Shown here: positions 10,550 through 22,908 of the stretch, piece by piece
Numbering within the stretch: the stretch's first letter is position 1
Layout of the letters: every line of letters starts with the position of its first letter
DNA from: Gnetum montanum
Lineage: Eukaryota > Streptophyta > Gnetopsida > Gnetales > Gnetaceae
Assembly: GCA_015680685.1 (NCBI GenBank)
Contig: MNCI01005867.1
Location: 317,831-381,830 of the forward strand
Length of the DNA: 64,000 bases
Reading direction: 5' to 3'
Notes under the pieces: generated by a model
The model's input: only the letters and a program-made list of their open reading frames with translations
Databases searched by the model: none
What the model was told of the DNA's origin: nothing
Position numbers and translations under genes: made by a program

Positions 10550-13326
10550 ATGGCCCTGAAACGTGGACAATAGGAAGGTCCTACTCAAGGTGGAAACAAA
10601 TGATCTCGGAGAGGTGGAAGACAAGATCCTGCCGGACAACATACAGGACAGGAGGAGCAATCATTCAGTATTCAGCAACTATACAGTCTAGGCAGGTAGA
10701 AGGAGGAGTCACTGCAGCGCCTGAATAGGGACAACATCTCATGTTGCCCCAAGATTGTGTTTAGGCCCTCCATGAAAAGTCCACATTTGCTACAGTGATT
10801 GTGGAATTGAACTTCAAATCTTTTGCAGAGTTCGCTCTTGAGGCTGTTAGGGATCACCTCAAAGGGTCTCCCTTATGGCCTACCCTCTTTGAAAGTGGTG
10901 CCTGGTACCTAGGGGAGACGTACCAATTCTGGCACAACAGGGAACAAGGCACCATTGTCAACATTTGTGGTGTGATAGTTGATTTCTCTATGCATGCCAT
11001 TTCAAAATTATTAAACCTTCAGAATATAGGGTCCAAAGTTACTCAGTTATCCACTCGTTCAGACCCCGATGTGCGATGGGATTGGTTGGAAAGGGCTTAT
11101 GGCAGAGATAAAACATTTGGTGAGTTGACGATGGAAGAGAGAATCTACTTTAAAATTGGAACATATCACCTCTTCCCCACAAAGGACTTAAAAAGAATAT
11201 CAACGTATGCGGCTAGAGGATGTGCAGTGCTGATGGGAAAGGTTAATGCTAACCTGCCCCATCTATATTTAATGGAGATCCTAAGGAGGTTTGAGGAATG
11301 GAAGATAGGGAAGATGGCATTGCCTTTCCCTTATCTTATCAGAAAGCTTTGCTGATGTGCTAGTATTCAAGGGTACACCAATGATGTCCTTTGAAAAGCC
11401 TAGATTGCTTCATATGTTGAATTGTTAAAGTTGCCAGCCCCAAGGAAAATCACTGGCGAGACGTTGGGACCAGAAGAAGAAGAAGAACAGACGGTTGGAC
11501 CAACTGCAACTCAAATTGCAAGACCCAGTCAACCTCAAAGTACAGGTTCCAGCCAACAACAAGAAGCAGGGCCCAGCATAGGCCAGGATTAGCCGCCACT
11601 GCCACAAGACTATAGACCGTCGATGGGCCATCTCAGGGCCATCGCTGAGATGGTCAATTGGGGAAGTCGTGATGATGCAAACCTCTTCCGCATCATTAAT
11701 GATGCCATTCAGCCTACTGTTTCTTTGGATCGCACAAGGGGTGAAGTTTCTATTCACACAGGAGGAGGGAAAAGGAGATGGTCATAATAGATCCCAAGAA
11801 ATGTGACATCTTTCCAGGTGCAATTACAAACTGGTGAAGGGGCCACTATGGTGGTCATGCAACACCAGGGTGTCATGGGAGTTGTAGAAGTGGTCGCAGA
11901 TCACATCAAAGAATCATTCAATGTACCTGTTGTGCCATCGAAAGATCTCACAGGAGCACAGGATGCTCAAACTTTGGCCGGAACCTCAATGACTCCTGTG
12001 GAACATGAGGATGCGCTTAATCGATTGCTCCAAATAGGGTAAATAATGACGTCCCTATTTGACATCCCTCAAGATGTTACGAAAATTCAGTCAGACCTCA
12101 TTTCCACAGAGGGAAAGCTGGTCTTAACAGAAGTGACGACCGAGCATGCTGAAGCTGAAGTGCAGAAATTACAAGAGCAGCTCGTGGCCCTACAAGTAGC
12201 ACAGCGGGACCCTTTGTAATTTGTTCTTTCAGACTAGCTAGATAATTTTAGAACTGAGCAACTAACTAAGCTAATCACAGAGAATAAAAAGGTGGCTAAT
12301 GAAAAAGAGAAGGCTGTTTGGGATGCCTCTGCAGCACAAGCGCAAACTCATGCACATCTTAAAGCACTCAATGCCTTAAAAGAAGAAAATAAATAGCTTG
12401 TTGCCGACAACCTTCGGTTGACCACCGTGGAAAAGCAAAAGAATGTTCTCGAGGAACACTTTCATTAATTGCGAGAACAATTCATATGGATCAACGAAGA
12501 CATAAGTAGTTTAGCTAGGGAGAATAGAACCCTCTTAATGGAGGAGGTATGCATAATTCGTCAAAAGATAGCTATTGAAATAAGCGTGTGGAAAAATGAG
12601 GCTAAACGGCATGAAAAGCTGAAGAAGCACTTCCGAGATCAGGTGGGGATGTACAAAAAGATCCTTGAGAAGGAGATCCATATGGCCAAGGCCTACATCA
12701 ATGCTATCAGTGCTCAACACACTGACTGGCAGGCCATATTGGACACATATGCTTTTGCCCACCAAGCAGAAGTTAAGAATCGGGACCTGCAGATTTAGGA
12801 TCTGATAGAATATATGGAGTTGGCAAACCTGTGGTATGCCAACCTTGTCATGTTAATAGCAAGGTGCCCGAGGATAGAGCTCGAGCAGCAGGTAGCAACC
12901 ACCTATGTTAAATATGAAGTAGAATTTGTAGAACATAAGAAGTTGTTGGAAAAACTAGAGGTCGCAAATCCTGAACTTGAGGTAGTGAAAGCAAGCTACT
13001 AAGGCCAGAAGGGTGTCATAGCAGATTTAACTCAATGGCTAGCAGATTTTCAAGAGTACAAGGATAAAGCCAGAGCCTATGAGGAGGAACAACGGGTGTT
13101 CACGGCTTGGTATGTCAAGGCCAATCAAATGTTTTTGCAACTACCCTGCTCGTGGGAAGTGTCGACTCTATCAAACATTAGAACATTAGCATGGATAGTA
13201 CAAGACCCTTGGACTAAAGAGGAGAAGCTCCAGGCCATACTCCAACACCACCAAGTCTCAAAACTTGGAGCACAAGACAAAGGGAAAGCACCAATGGATG
13301 AGCCACCACCACCTGGAACTACATGA
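10550..13326 (+). pseudogene. ORF2 of I: N-terminal plant transposon-protein-like domain plus long coiled coil
   Basis: ATG (MALKRGQ) lies directly after a splice-acceptor-like CAG. One net base is lost near 10680; after that a single frame runs 2.6 kb to TGA 13324-13326, interrupted only by stops (about 15). Codons ~80-270 (10795-11355) contain WYLGETYQFWHN, VDFS, ERIYFKIGTYHLFPTK, LPHLYLMEILRRFEE and FPYLIRKLC. This resembles the 'putative plant transposon protein' domain seen in Athila-like elements (family name from memory). A Pro/Gln linker precedes a charged heptad-rich region (about 12100-13050) predicted to be coiled coil, and a PPPPGTT tail. Role unknown. An env-like or structural protein is possible, but no signal peptide or membrane segment is evident. 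Confidence 0.75.
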
Positions 13327-13491
13327 GTTCCACCCATTTTTGTATTGTAGCACATTCTTTGTGTTGTGTCTTTATTTTGTTTTCATTCCACACTGCAGCA
13401 TAATCCCATTTTTCCCATCTAATAATCCCATACCTATCCACTATGTAATCACTGTAACTCATGGACGATTTTTCATTTAGTTGTGGGGGTA
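13327..13491 (+). other. 3' tail and polypurine tract of I
   Basis: Contains TAATAATCCCATACC (about 13420-13434), the 3' box shared by all related elements, and the polypurine tract GTGGGGG (13483-13489) abutting the LTR. Confidence 0.85.
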
Positions 13492-14286
13492 TGATGAGTC
13501 ATCATTTGGGTGACCGCGATATCGCATACGCGATATCGTAGCTTGTCTTCTCATCTATAAATAAGAGGTAGATAGAAGAGTTAAAGGGGGATCATTAGGA
13601 AGTTAGTCAATTTTAGTTTAAGCATTTTAATTTCTTTCTCTCCCTTTTCCTCTCAGTGTATGCCCGTAGTGTGGTGATTGTAATTGTACGACATCCTTTA
13701 TTCGAGTGTGACGTACTTGGACACACACATGACTGGCAATAAAGATCGAGATTACTTCATCATTGTAGCATTCACTTAGTTTAATCATTTAATTAATTGT
13801 TATTTACTACTTTCCTAGTTAATCTCTCTCACCCTTATCTCATGTTAAAACGCGGAATGAGTACGACTTGATTACGAGTACTTAAGTGTGACTACTTGGT
13901 AACCCAGTAGCATACCTAGGATCTAGGCTTGGTAACCCCAGTGGTAGTCATGCATGAAGTCCAAGATGTGTACAGATAATCAAGGAATGGATGCTCAACG
14001 AAATTAGGCTAGTTTAGATTCTCTCACCCTTTCTCTCTTAGCTTAGATAATACTACTTTCCATTGCCTTCAGGAGTAGCATTAGATTAGAAACCCATCAT
14101 ACACCTCACTCTGGACTAAACCATATGTGACAAAGCTAATACTAGTCCAGGTGGGAAGACAACGAACTGTGACCTAAGGCTAACTGTCTAGATGCCACAA
14201 CTAGTCCATCTGCGGAGTTTGACTGGATCGCGTGTGTAACGCTTGTATTCATATGCTTGAGTGTAGGGGTACCTAACCACTCATCA
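13492..14286 (+). repeat. 3' LTR of I
   Basis: TGATGAGT...CACTCATCA, 795 bp, pairs with 5719-6509. Its U3 keeps CGCGATATCGCATACGCGATATCG as a near-perfect double palindrome before CTATAAATA. Confidence 0.93.
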
Positions 14287-15490
14287 ACACAGAAAAAATT
14301 GAATAAGTTCATCCCCAACTCTCTGATGAAGATGATGACACCTATTGGGGAGAGTTGCAAATCCCTGATAACTTCAAGAAAGAGCCCCTAGAGTTAAAAA
14401 CTTTACCGATTAGCATGGAATATGTATTTTTAAATAATGGTAAATTGGTCATAATTAATGCCAAACTTGCTCCTGAACAAAAAGAAAAGCTATTAAAGGT
14501 GGTTAACAAATGGCCAACAACCTTTGCTTGGTCATATCTTGAGCTAATAGGAATTGATCCAAGGATATGCTAGCATTGCATTTACACCAACTTGGGCATG
14601 AAGCTTAGAAGGCAGCCACAGAGGTGGTTGAACCCCAAATTGAAGTAGATCATTAAGGAGGAAATTGAATAACTCCTCAAGGCAGGGTTCATCTATCCCA
14701 TCATGGACAGTGAGTGGGTTAGCCCACTCGTAATTGTGCCAAGGAAAGGTGGCAAATGGTGGGTATGCATCGACTTTAGGCTATTGAATATGGCAACATT
14801 TAAAGATCATTTTTATTGTCTTATGTGAATCAAGTGTTGGACATCATATCCAGGCATTGCTATTATAGCTTCTTGGATGGTTATAGTGGCTATAACCAAA
14901 TCCAAATTTCACCAGAAGATTAGGCCAAGACAACATTCATGAGTCTTAGGGGAACTTTTGCATATTGTAAGATGCCATTTAGAGTGTGCAATTCCCCTAC
15001 AACATTTCAATGTGTGGTCCTTAGTATTTTTTAATTGCAGATCGATAATGGTATGGAAGTCTTCATGGATGACTTTTTCACCTATGGAGCTACATTTGAG
15101 CAAGCCTTAGACCACCTTGAGCAAGCATTGAAGAGATGTGTTGAAACAAATTTGTGGCTCAACTAGTAAAAGAGCCATCTCATGGTCTAAGAAGGCATTT
15201 TACTAGGGCATAGAATCACTCAAGAAAGGATTGAAGTAGATCCAAAAAAGATAAGGGTCATCCAAGGAATAACATGCCAACCAGAGACAATTAAAGATGT
15301 TCAGTCATTCCTTGGATACACTGGCTACTACTGGCAATTCATAGAGAATTTCTCTAAGATCGCAACACCATTGGTAGAGCCTATAAAGAAAGATGCACCT
15401 TTCATCTAGACTAAGGAATATGAACATGCATTCCAATAGTTAGAAACTCGTAGAAATACTAATCTTATGAGCACTAGACTGGTCCAGACC
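14287..15490 (+). pseudogene. Reverse transcriptase of H
   Basis: Resumes the H frame after element I (EKIE..). The linker WGELQIPDNFKKEPL matches the M linker near 57210. RT landmarks in order are GFIYPI-DSEWVSPL, VPRKGGKWWVCIDFR, FLDGYSGYNQIQISPED and the catalytic FMDD (about 15062-15073, FMDDFFTYG). Thumb/connection motifs GILLGHRI-type and FLGYTGYYWQFIENFSK follow. RT copies element RNA into DNA in cytoplasmic particles, primed here by tRNA-Asp. Stops and short indels break it throughout. Confidence 0.9.
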
Positions 15491-15900
15491 CTTTCACTTC
15501 ATGACAGATGCATCTAGCTATGCCTTGGGAGCAATGCTCACACAGCTGGATGATAAGAAACACCCATACTACATCCATTGCATGAGCCAAAGCATTATGG
15601 GAGCACAATTAAATTACACCACCACGGAAAAAGAGCTAATGGGTGTGGTGTATGCTCTTGAAAAGTTTAGGCACTATGTGCTTGGCTACAAAGTATTTGT
15701 GCACATGAACCACAATGCAATTTGCTTCCTCATGAACAAGCTAGCAGTGAGCACTCATATCATATGGTGGCTTGTGATCTTATAGGAATTTGATCTCATG
15801 ATGGTAGATTGAAAAGGGATTGAAAATGTGGTCATAGACCACGTCTCTCACTTAAGATGGGATAATAAAGAGGAGGAGAGCCTACTCTTTGATTAGTTTC
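15491..15900 (+). pseudogene. RNase H of H
   Basis: Begins MTDASSYALGAMLTQLDD with the catalytic Asp of the Ty3/gypsy RNase H. Then YTTTEKELMGVVYALEKFRHYVLGYKV carries the Glu, and NHNAICFLMNK stands where the family usually has a DH motif, so that Asp reads Asn. It ends VIDHVSHLRW near 15860. Open from 15501 to 15785. Confidence 0.88.
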
Positions 15901-17130
15901 CAGACGAACTTTTCTTTATAGGAGTACTAAATCACCAAACGTCCATAAAAGCAACTTGGTATGATGGCATCCTCACCTATCTTCTCACTTAGAAGGTGCC
16001 ACAAGATTTTGACTTTAGAAAGAGACAAAAATTTCTTCATCGGGCCAAATACTTCATGGAAATCAATAAATACCTTTATAAGGTGTGCGTTGATGGCCTG
16101 ATTTGTTGGTGTGTTCTTGACGAAGATCAATTGCACATTCTCTATGATGCTCACAAAGGACCTTGCAAAGGCCACTATGTAGGGAGATGCACGACCATAA
16201 ATATCCTGATGGCAAGATACTATTGGCCTAAAATATTTAGGGATGCCCATTAGTTTGTCCAATCTTGTGAATGTTGTTAATAAGATGGGGGGATAACTGC
16301 TTGCATGGAAGATCCTCAACAGTGGATTCAACCATTGGAACTTTTTGACACATGGGGTGTTAACTTCATGGGTCTCATCACACCCATGTTCAATGAAAAG
16401 GCATATATCATCATAGTAGTTGACTACTACACAAAATGAGTAGAAGCAGAAACTGTTACTGATTGTACATCATCCACTACTACTAGATTTATACAACAAA
16501 ATATTGTAAATAGGTTTGGGGTGCCACATTTACTAATTTCTGACAATTGAACTTATTTCATAGGTGCTACTTTTAGAAAGGTAATGCAACACTTGGGGGT
16601 TGAACATACATTAACAACACCCTACTAGTTCCAAGCCAATGATCAAGCAGAGGTAACCAACTAGAAAAATACTAACATGGACCATTAGCAAATATAGGAA
16701 AGATTGGAGTACAAACTTAACGATGTCCTCTGGGCTTACCGTTCAACATGGAAACTTCCTATTTGCTATTCTCCCTATGAGTTGGTGTATGGAAAACTTC
16801 CAATGATCTCAATTCAATCCAAGCTTTGTACACTCTCAATGGCCTGTGATCTAGATCTTGACCTAAGTCTAGCATAGAAAGAAAGATTGATCAATTTGAA
16901 TGTGCTAAATGAAAATCGATTAGTGGCCCTATCTTTAAACAAGATGCACAAGGCATTCAACAAGTAATGTCATGACCTTATAATAAGGGAAGTAAAACTT
17001 TAACCAAGAGATAAGGTTCTCTATTGGAATCTCACACATGTACCCTAGAAGGAAAAATTTCAAACATTATGGAAGGGACCTTATATAATTGATAAAACAT
17101 TTCTCTCAGGAGCCACCACCACCTGGGACT
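15901..17130 (+). pseudogene. Integrase of H, with a short ORF2-derived tail
   Basis: The zinc-binding HHCC region is visible at about 16130-16280 (LHILYDAHKG ... QSCECC). The catalytic core has WGVNFMGL where M has WGIDFMGP, so the first catalytic Asp is Asn. LLISDN keeps the second Asp and QANDQAEVTN keeps the Glu. The C-terminal module (PRDKVLYWNLTHVP) is followed by KGPYIIDKTFLSGA, and the frame then meets the sequence GAGCCACCACCACCTGGGACTA, the 3' end of ORF2 in related elements. Integrase would insert the DNA copy. This copy is inactive. Confidence 0.87.
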
Positions 17131-17377
17131 ATTTGATTCTCTCCACCAAACTTCATTCTATTAAGGAATGTGCTATTCAATTTTGAAGATTCATGTCATG
17201 GTGTTTAATTTTTTGTCATGAACATCATCATTTTTGTAATGTATTGATCTGTACACTCAGGTACTCCATTTTTGTCAAGTTATTCTATTTTGTTTGTGAA
17301 AGGTTAGTGAATAATCCCATACCTTCCCAATTTTGTAAAAGAACTCAAGGATGAGCTTTCATTCAATCGTGGGGGTA
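17131..17377 (+). other. 3' tail and polypurine tract of H
   Basis: Non-coding. Contains GAATAATCCCATACC (about 17310) and CGTGGGGGTA (17369-17378) next to the LTR. Confidence 0.82.
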
Positions 17378-18263
17378 TAATGAGTCATATTTATGGGTTG
17401 CATCGATGAGGCCTCGTCAATGTGACCTCGTCGACTGGGCCTCGTCAATGAGGCCCTATTGATGTAGTATCTTCTTTTTGGCTATAAATACATGCTTGCT
17501 AGCCGCATTTATAGCAACAAGATTTCAATAGTAGTGAAGCTCTTGCAGTTTGTTCATTTGAGAGTTAGAATATGTCTCTCAAGTGCTCGCAATAGGATTC
17601 ATTGGGTGTACAGATCTTTATTCAAGCATTGTTGTACCTAAGCACAACAATATGTGTGGCAATAAAGATGAGCTTTTTGATAAACCTTGTAGCATTCTAG
17701 ATAGATTAAACATTTCATTTATGCATTTAATATTTTCAATTATTTCTTAAGTGTTTTCTAGTAATTAATCTAATGAAGTAAGTAAGCAAGGTAAGCTAGA
17801 TAGATTAAACATATAAGTATGACCGCTTCAAGCATAACATGTATTTGCTTGGTAATCCCAGTAGCATTATTGCTTGGTACGCCTAGTAGCGTAGCGCTTG
17901 GTAATCCAACAGTGGATACGTGGGTTTAGGATGTGTGCAGAAAGTGGGACCAAATACTTAGTACTGCTTAGATACTAGTTAATTAGGTAAATTAAATTAG
18001 TTAATCTAGTTGCTTTTATTTTCCTTTAAATACCAAAATCATAAAATACAAAATGATAAAAAATTAGATGCCTCAATTACACTTAACCATACCAGTGTAC
18101 GTCACAAGTGTAATTGGGAAGACAATGAACAATCTTAAGGCAAGATTCACCTCCTAGAAGACTAGTGCACTAGAAACTATAAAGTCAATGAAATTCAATT
18201 GGATTGCATGTGAACGCTTTGTGATTTGTATGGATGGACATAGGGGTACCTCACTGCTCATCA
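17378..18263 (+). repeat. 3' LTR of H
   Basis: Starts TAATGAGT, a G-to-A change of TGATGAGT, and ends GCTCATCA. It aligns with 1476-2405 but is 44 bp shorter, and its U3 palindromes are decayed (GAGGCCTCGTC remains). Confidence 0.92.
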
Positions 18264-18268
18264 GCTAA
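18264..18268. repeat. Target-site duplication of H, right copy
   Basis: GCTAA is identical to 1471-1475, and the sequence beyond resumes ORF2 of O. Confidence 0.95.
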
Positions 18269-20920
18269 TAAGCTAATGTGTGTTGGAATCAGTACATCTT
18301 ACAGACATGGTAGCTGTGGGAACATCTTATTTGCCTTTACATACCAAGTTGCAAATTGTCATCATTCCTTCGTGAAGGCCCTAGCCTTTTTTTTCAATTC
18401 ATGGTGATCTACCAATTTCTTGGCTAGGTTCGAGGCTACATCTCTTTATTAGTGGTAGTAAGCCTTTATTATTTCCAATTCTAAATTTGCCACATGAAGC
18501 TTTTGCAAAGCATCTTTCCTATTGGAAAACTCTCTTTCATATAGTGCATAAGTGGTTGCTACTTGTTACTCTAGCTCATTTTTGGGTTGACATGCTATTA
18601 ACATGGCAAGGTTGTTATATTGAAGGTTAGAAAATGCCATGTACTCTTTTAAATCTTCAATCTAAAGCTCTTTGTTCTTTACTTCAGCTTGATGGACCAA
18701 GGCATAACTATCTAAGATTGTTACCAGTCAAGATTTTATGCTAACATGGAATTGATGAAGGCCTTTGCCATTTGGATTTTTTTTTCATTGATTTGTTTAT
18801 ACATGTCAATTTGGTCCTAGAAGTGCTCCTTCAGCTTTTCATGTTTCTTGGCCTCATTTTTCCACACACTTATTTCAATTGTAGATTTTTGACATATTAC
18901 ACAAACCTCCTCCATGAAGAGGGTTCAATTTTCTCTTGCCAATCTACTGATGTCTTGGTTGATCCTCACTAGCTATTATTTCAATTGGTGGACACTTTCT
19001 TCCAAAATGTTCTTATGTTTCTCAACAGTGGTTAACCTAGCATTATCAATAGCAAGTTGCTTGTTCTCTTCTTATGCAGTAGTCAATGCCTTCTTATGGA
19101 CATATGTTTGAGCTTTAGCAGCTGAGACATTCCAGACTACCTTCTCCTTCTCTTGCTCAGTAGCTGAGGCATTCTAGACTACCTTCTCCTTATCTTACCT
19201 AGCAACTTTATTTTGTCTAATCAATTGGTTTAGTTTCTTTGTTTAGAATTGGTCTAACTAGTTAGGTGTGAAAAATTGGGAAGGGTCCTATCTTTCAACT
19301 CTCAGGGCAGCTAACTCTTGTTGCAATCGATGCACTTCTATTTCTCCATGCTCCACCCTAGTCTTTGCCATGACCAACTTTCCTTTTGTGATGATGAGTT
19401 TTGACTGAACTATCATGACATCACAAGGGATGTCAAAAAGAGTGGTCATCACTTATCCCGTCTATAGTAATCTATCAAGTACATCCTCATGGGTTGCAAG
19501 AGTCATTGAAGTCCCAGCTAGCATTTGGGCATCTCTAGTCCTAGTTAAGTCCATCGGGGGTACAATAAGCACATTGAAGGATTCTTTGATATGATTTTTT
19601 ATTACCTTTGCTACACCTACCACATCTTGGTGCTGCATGATCTCGATGGTAGCACCTTCTACTATTTCAAGCATTACTTAAAAAGATGCAGTGTTACTAA
19701 AGATTTGTTATGACCATTGCACTTCTCCTCCTAATTGTAAAGAAATCTACCCCCTTGATGGATTGGTAGAAATGGTGGATTGCAAAACATCATTGATAAC
19801 TTGAAATAGGTTTGATTCATCCCTACTTCCCCAATTAAGAGTTTCAGCAATGTGCTATAGATGGCTCATTGTGGGTTAGTAATCTTATGGTGGCGGCGGT
19901 GGAACTTGTGGCTCACATTGCTGCTTAGGCTTATACTTTGTTTTCTTTTTTGGTTCTAGCTCATTTTCTATTTCTTATTCTTCACTAAGGTCTTTCATTA
20001 GTATTGTAGGTTTAGGAAACTCAGAAAAAGAAGCATTTTGATCCCTCTTGGAAATGTCATTGGTGTATTCCAGGATTCCAGCGCTCTTGCATAGTTTCCA
20101 GATCAGGTAAGGAAACGAAAGTGTTGGCTTTCCTACCTTTTTTTTCTTTGAATTACTTTTGAATTTTCATGAAGTACATTTGGGGAAGATTGACATTATA
20201 TTTGCCCATTAATATTGCACTTCCCTTAGCTGCGTAGGTTAAGATTCTATTAAGCTCTTTAGTTGGGAAGAGGTGATATGTGCCTATCTTAAAATAAGTC
20301 CTTTCTTCTAGAGTCAACTCATTGTATGTTTTATTTTCTTTATTATATGTTTGCTTCAGCCACAACTTTCTTGTTTCTAGAACAAACCTTGTGGACAAAT
20401 GTGCCAATTTGGCCCCCACATTTGATAGATTCAGAACCTCTATAATTGCTTTGATTGAAAAAGAAATAGTGACTCCACCAATGTTAACTATGGTGTCCTT
20501 TTCCTTATTATGCTAGAATTGGTATGTCTCATCGAGGTACCATTCACCACTTTTTAAAAGGATGTGCTATAATGGTAACACCTGGAGTTGAGTTTGAACT
20601 ACCTTAGGGGAAAATGCCATAAATGGATCGAAGCTCATTTCCACGATGACTGTGGTCAACATGGATTTCTATTGGATGGATTCAAGGCATTCTTGGGACA
20701 ATGTGAGGCATTGTCCTTACACTGGAGGCTATGGTTCTATAGCCTCTCCTTGGACCAACTGCTCTATAGTAGGAGCCTCTTGATAAATACTAAATGATTG
20801 GGCTTCTTATTCTTCATGTGTCGCTGGTGGGCCTTGTTCTCCTAGTCAGCCTTTGCCACCTCTCAAGCATTTGGCTACACCTTACGAAGGTCATTCTTGT
20901 CCTCCTCTTTTTGGGGCCAT
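18269..20920 (-). pseudogene. ORF2 of O, main part
   Basis: The minus-strand start ATG at 20920 (MAPKRGGQE) matches ORF2 of E (MAPKREQQ). The N-terminal domain is at about 20790-20060, with an open stretch 20419-20153 (LTLEERTYFKIGTYHLFPTK). A conserved segment at 19674-19462 (KNHIKESFNVLIV) precedes a charged coiled-coil region down to about 18400. The splice acceptor AG before the ATG is mutated to AA. The last codons lie at 1470-1341 across element H. Many stops. Confidence 0.8.
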
Positions 20921-21474
20921 TTGTAATTAATCAAGGGTCTAATGTTACTAAGGTGTTGTTATTTATCATTAATAGGTTTATACCTTACTCATGGCCTTAG
21001 TTCCATTAAGTTCTTTAGCTCATATGATTGTAGAGTTAGAAAATTTTTCAGAAAAATGCCCTAAAATTATTAATCTTCTTTTATGACCTTTTTTAATTGG
21101 CCTCTTTTTCCTTATGTATGACTTATCATGATGGTTATGGTCCCTTCGGTAAGAAAATTAAAGGTTTTGGCATTCATATGATTGATTGTTCATTAAAACT
21201 CTTAAGGTTCTTTAACCTTCTTACCCTTATAATACCTTCTGGGTGATAAAAAATTTTGAAAAATTGGCACAATTTTTCCATGCAAGCATCCTCCACTAAC
21301 TCAATTGAACACTCTAGGTTCAAATAGGTTCAAAAACCATGAAAATCAGAGTAGTATGGGGCAAAATATTGTAAGTGGAAGTTGATTGCACAAAGCTCTT
21401 AGTTGCAAGAGAAAAATTCAAAAATTCCCCTAGTTGTAAATGATGATAATGGATTTTGGAGCACCATGGGGGTC
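20921..21474 (-). other. Leader and probable intron before ORF2 of O
   Basis: Read on the minus strand it keeps the GGGGAATTTTTGAATTTTTCTC leader block and TTTGAACCTAGAGTGTTCAA near the expected donor, which is not intact. There is no open frame. Confidence 0.45.
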
Positions 21475-21566
21475 CTATATATAGTTTTTATGGACCCAAT
21501 ATCAGATACCCAATATCAGGTACTCGACGTCGAGTTTGACTTGATATCGGGTAGTTGATATTAGGG
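21475..21566 (-). promoter_or_regulatory. Internal promoter of O (GATATC motifs + TATA)
   Basis: Minus-strand TATA box CTATATATAGG (about 21474-21484), followed by GACCCCCA as in E. Upstream (21495-21563) are clustered GATATT/GATATC motifs and the palindrome CTCGACGTCGAG (about 21522-21533). It corresponds in position and content to 31790-31910 in E. Confidence 0.55.
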
Positions 21567-22908
21567 TGCTTAAATTTGCATATTATGAGGGTAGTTAGCA
21601 TGGAAAATAAATCTTTGTGATGGAAGGGTTTTATGTCAAATCCAAAGTTCTAGGATAAGTAAAAATTTATATGGAGGCACAAAAAGTGTTAGAAGATGAA
21701 ATTGTAGGCATTAAAAGCTTTGGAAGATGCAAGAAAAAGGGACAATAGATACATGGGGTAGAACGGATTAGTTATATGATAAGGAAAAGTTATTGAGGTT
21801 AACATTTATGCGGTTGGAAGGTATAAAATTATGCGATTGTGTCAAACAAGTACAAGTCACAATAGTTATACAAGTGGATCCTCCCCAAAGTAGGCTCCTA
21901 TCATAATGCCCTTGTATAACCACACCTTAAAGTGTCCATAGGCACCCAAAGGGGTTGAATATAGTGCATACCCATTAAACAAAACACACATGTTAAAACC
22001 ACCAATTTGAGGAAATAATTCTATGTTATAGGAAAACCACAAGTTATGATCATATGGATAGTGAGATGAGGTGGATTTGTGAAGGAATTGCAAGAATTAG
22101 GATGTGAAGTGCCTTACCATAGGCATAATGAATCCTTGTGTGTTATTAATGGTTAAGTAATCATTAGCTCTTCTTTCCAAGATTCAAACCAAGTTCATAC
22201 CATGTTCCTAGTGACATCACATTGTTTCATCTCTTCAATTGACAACCATAAGACTACCATAGTTGCAAGGAGTAGCATTACTTGGCGTTTTTTTTGAGGG
22301 AGGAGTTTATTTAAGGCACTTCTCTTTTTTTTATGGAAGTATTTTGAAAAGCTGCCAACCTTTAGGCATGGGTAACATGTCTTTTTTGTTGGACCCTCAG
22401 AAATTTATTTAGTGCCCTTTTATTTTAATCTTACTTCCATTTTTTATTAGATTTACAAGGATATAATTACAACCTTAGCAACATGATAGAACATATAGAA
22501 GTGGTCAAAGAGAATCCAGTAATCCCCTTGATGTCACACCTTTCACATTTCCCCTTGATTCTTCACTTTTTTGGTCTAGGCACAATGATTACAAATTTAT
22601 TTTTAGTTTAATGATCCAAAAGAATATCATTATGACCATGGTAAGAACCTCTTATTAGCGGAATGCATGGATGGATGACATGGCCTCACTTTCCAAATAA
22701 TTAGTCCCTCATGACTTGACAACATAGAGAAAACCTCATCTTAATGGGCTACATGATCATTTTATTTACAAGTGAGATTATTGACAAAGGAAATGAAAAC
22801 AAAATGTGGAAAAATTTGAAAAGGATAGGAAAAATTTGTATCAATAAATAAGACAAGGATAAAAAATTGTAAAACAAAAAGATGAAAAACAGCCATTAAT
22901 TTGGAATG
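21567..22908 (-). other. Non-coding spacer of O
   Basis: Contains the conserved block 21871-21947, with AAGTGGATCCTCCCCAAAG on the plus strand. Short open stretches are not conserved in frame. No pol motifs. Confidence 0.7.

Larger units (their letters stand above)
5719..14286 (+). mobile_element. Element I: non-autonomous gag + ORF2 element nested in H
   Basis: Two LTRs (791 and 795 bp) bound a tRNA-Asp primer site, gag, a 1.4-kb non-coding spacer, an internal TATA promoter, ORF2 and a polypurine tract. There is no pol. Flanking pentamers are GCATG (5714-5718) and ACACA (14287-14291), a diverged duplication. The insertion is proven by the H frame: VEGM before I joins EKIE after the pentamer with phase kept. 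The LTR pair is very similar, with mostly transition differences, so I is younger than H. Confidence 0.92.
1476..18263 (+). mobile_element. Element H: Athila/Tat-like Ty3/gypsy gag-pol element, split by I
   Basis: The order is LTR, tRNA-Asp primer site, gag, protease, [element I 5719-14286], RT, RNase H, integrase, polypurine tract, LTR. Without I the element is about 8.2 kb. Perfect GCTAA duplications flank it. The gene order protease-RT-RH-IN defines Ty3/gypsy, and the primer site and FMDD-type RT resemble plant Athila/Tat lineages. The downstream ORF2 of O, I and E is absent except for a short tail fused after integrase near 17110. All ORFs contain stops and two catalytic residues are lost, so it is dead. 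Confidence 0.92.

Noticed and set aside
10550-13326. ORF2 as an env-like gene
   Set aside because: No signal peptide, transmembrane segment or cleavage motif is visible; coiled coil and soluble composition dominate.
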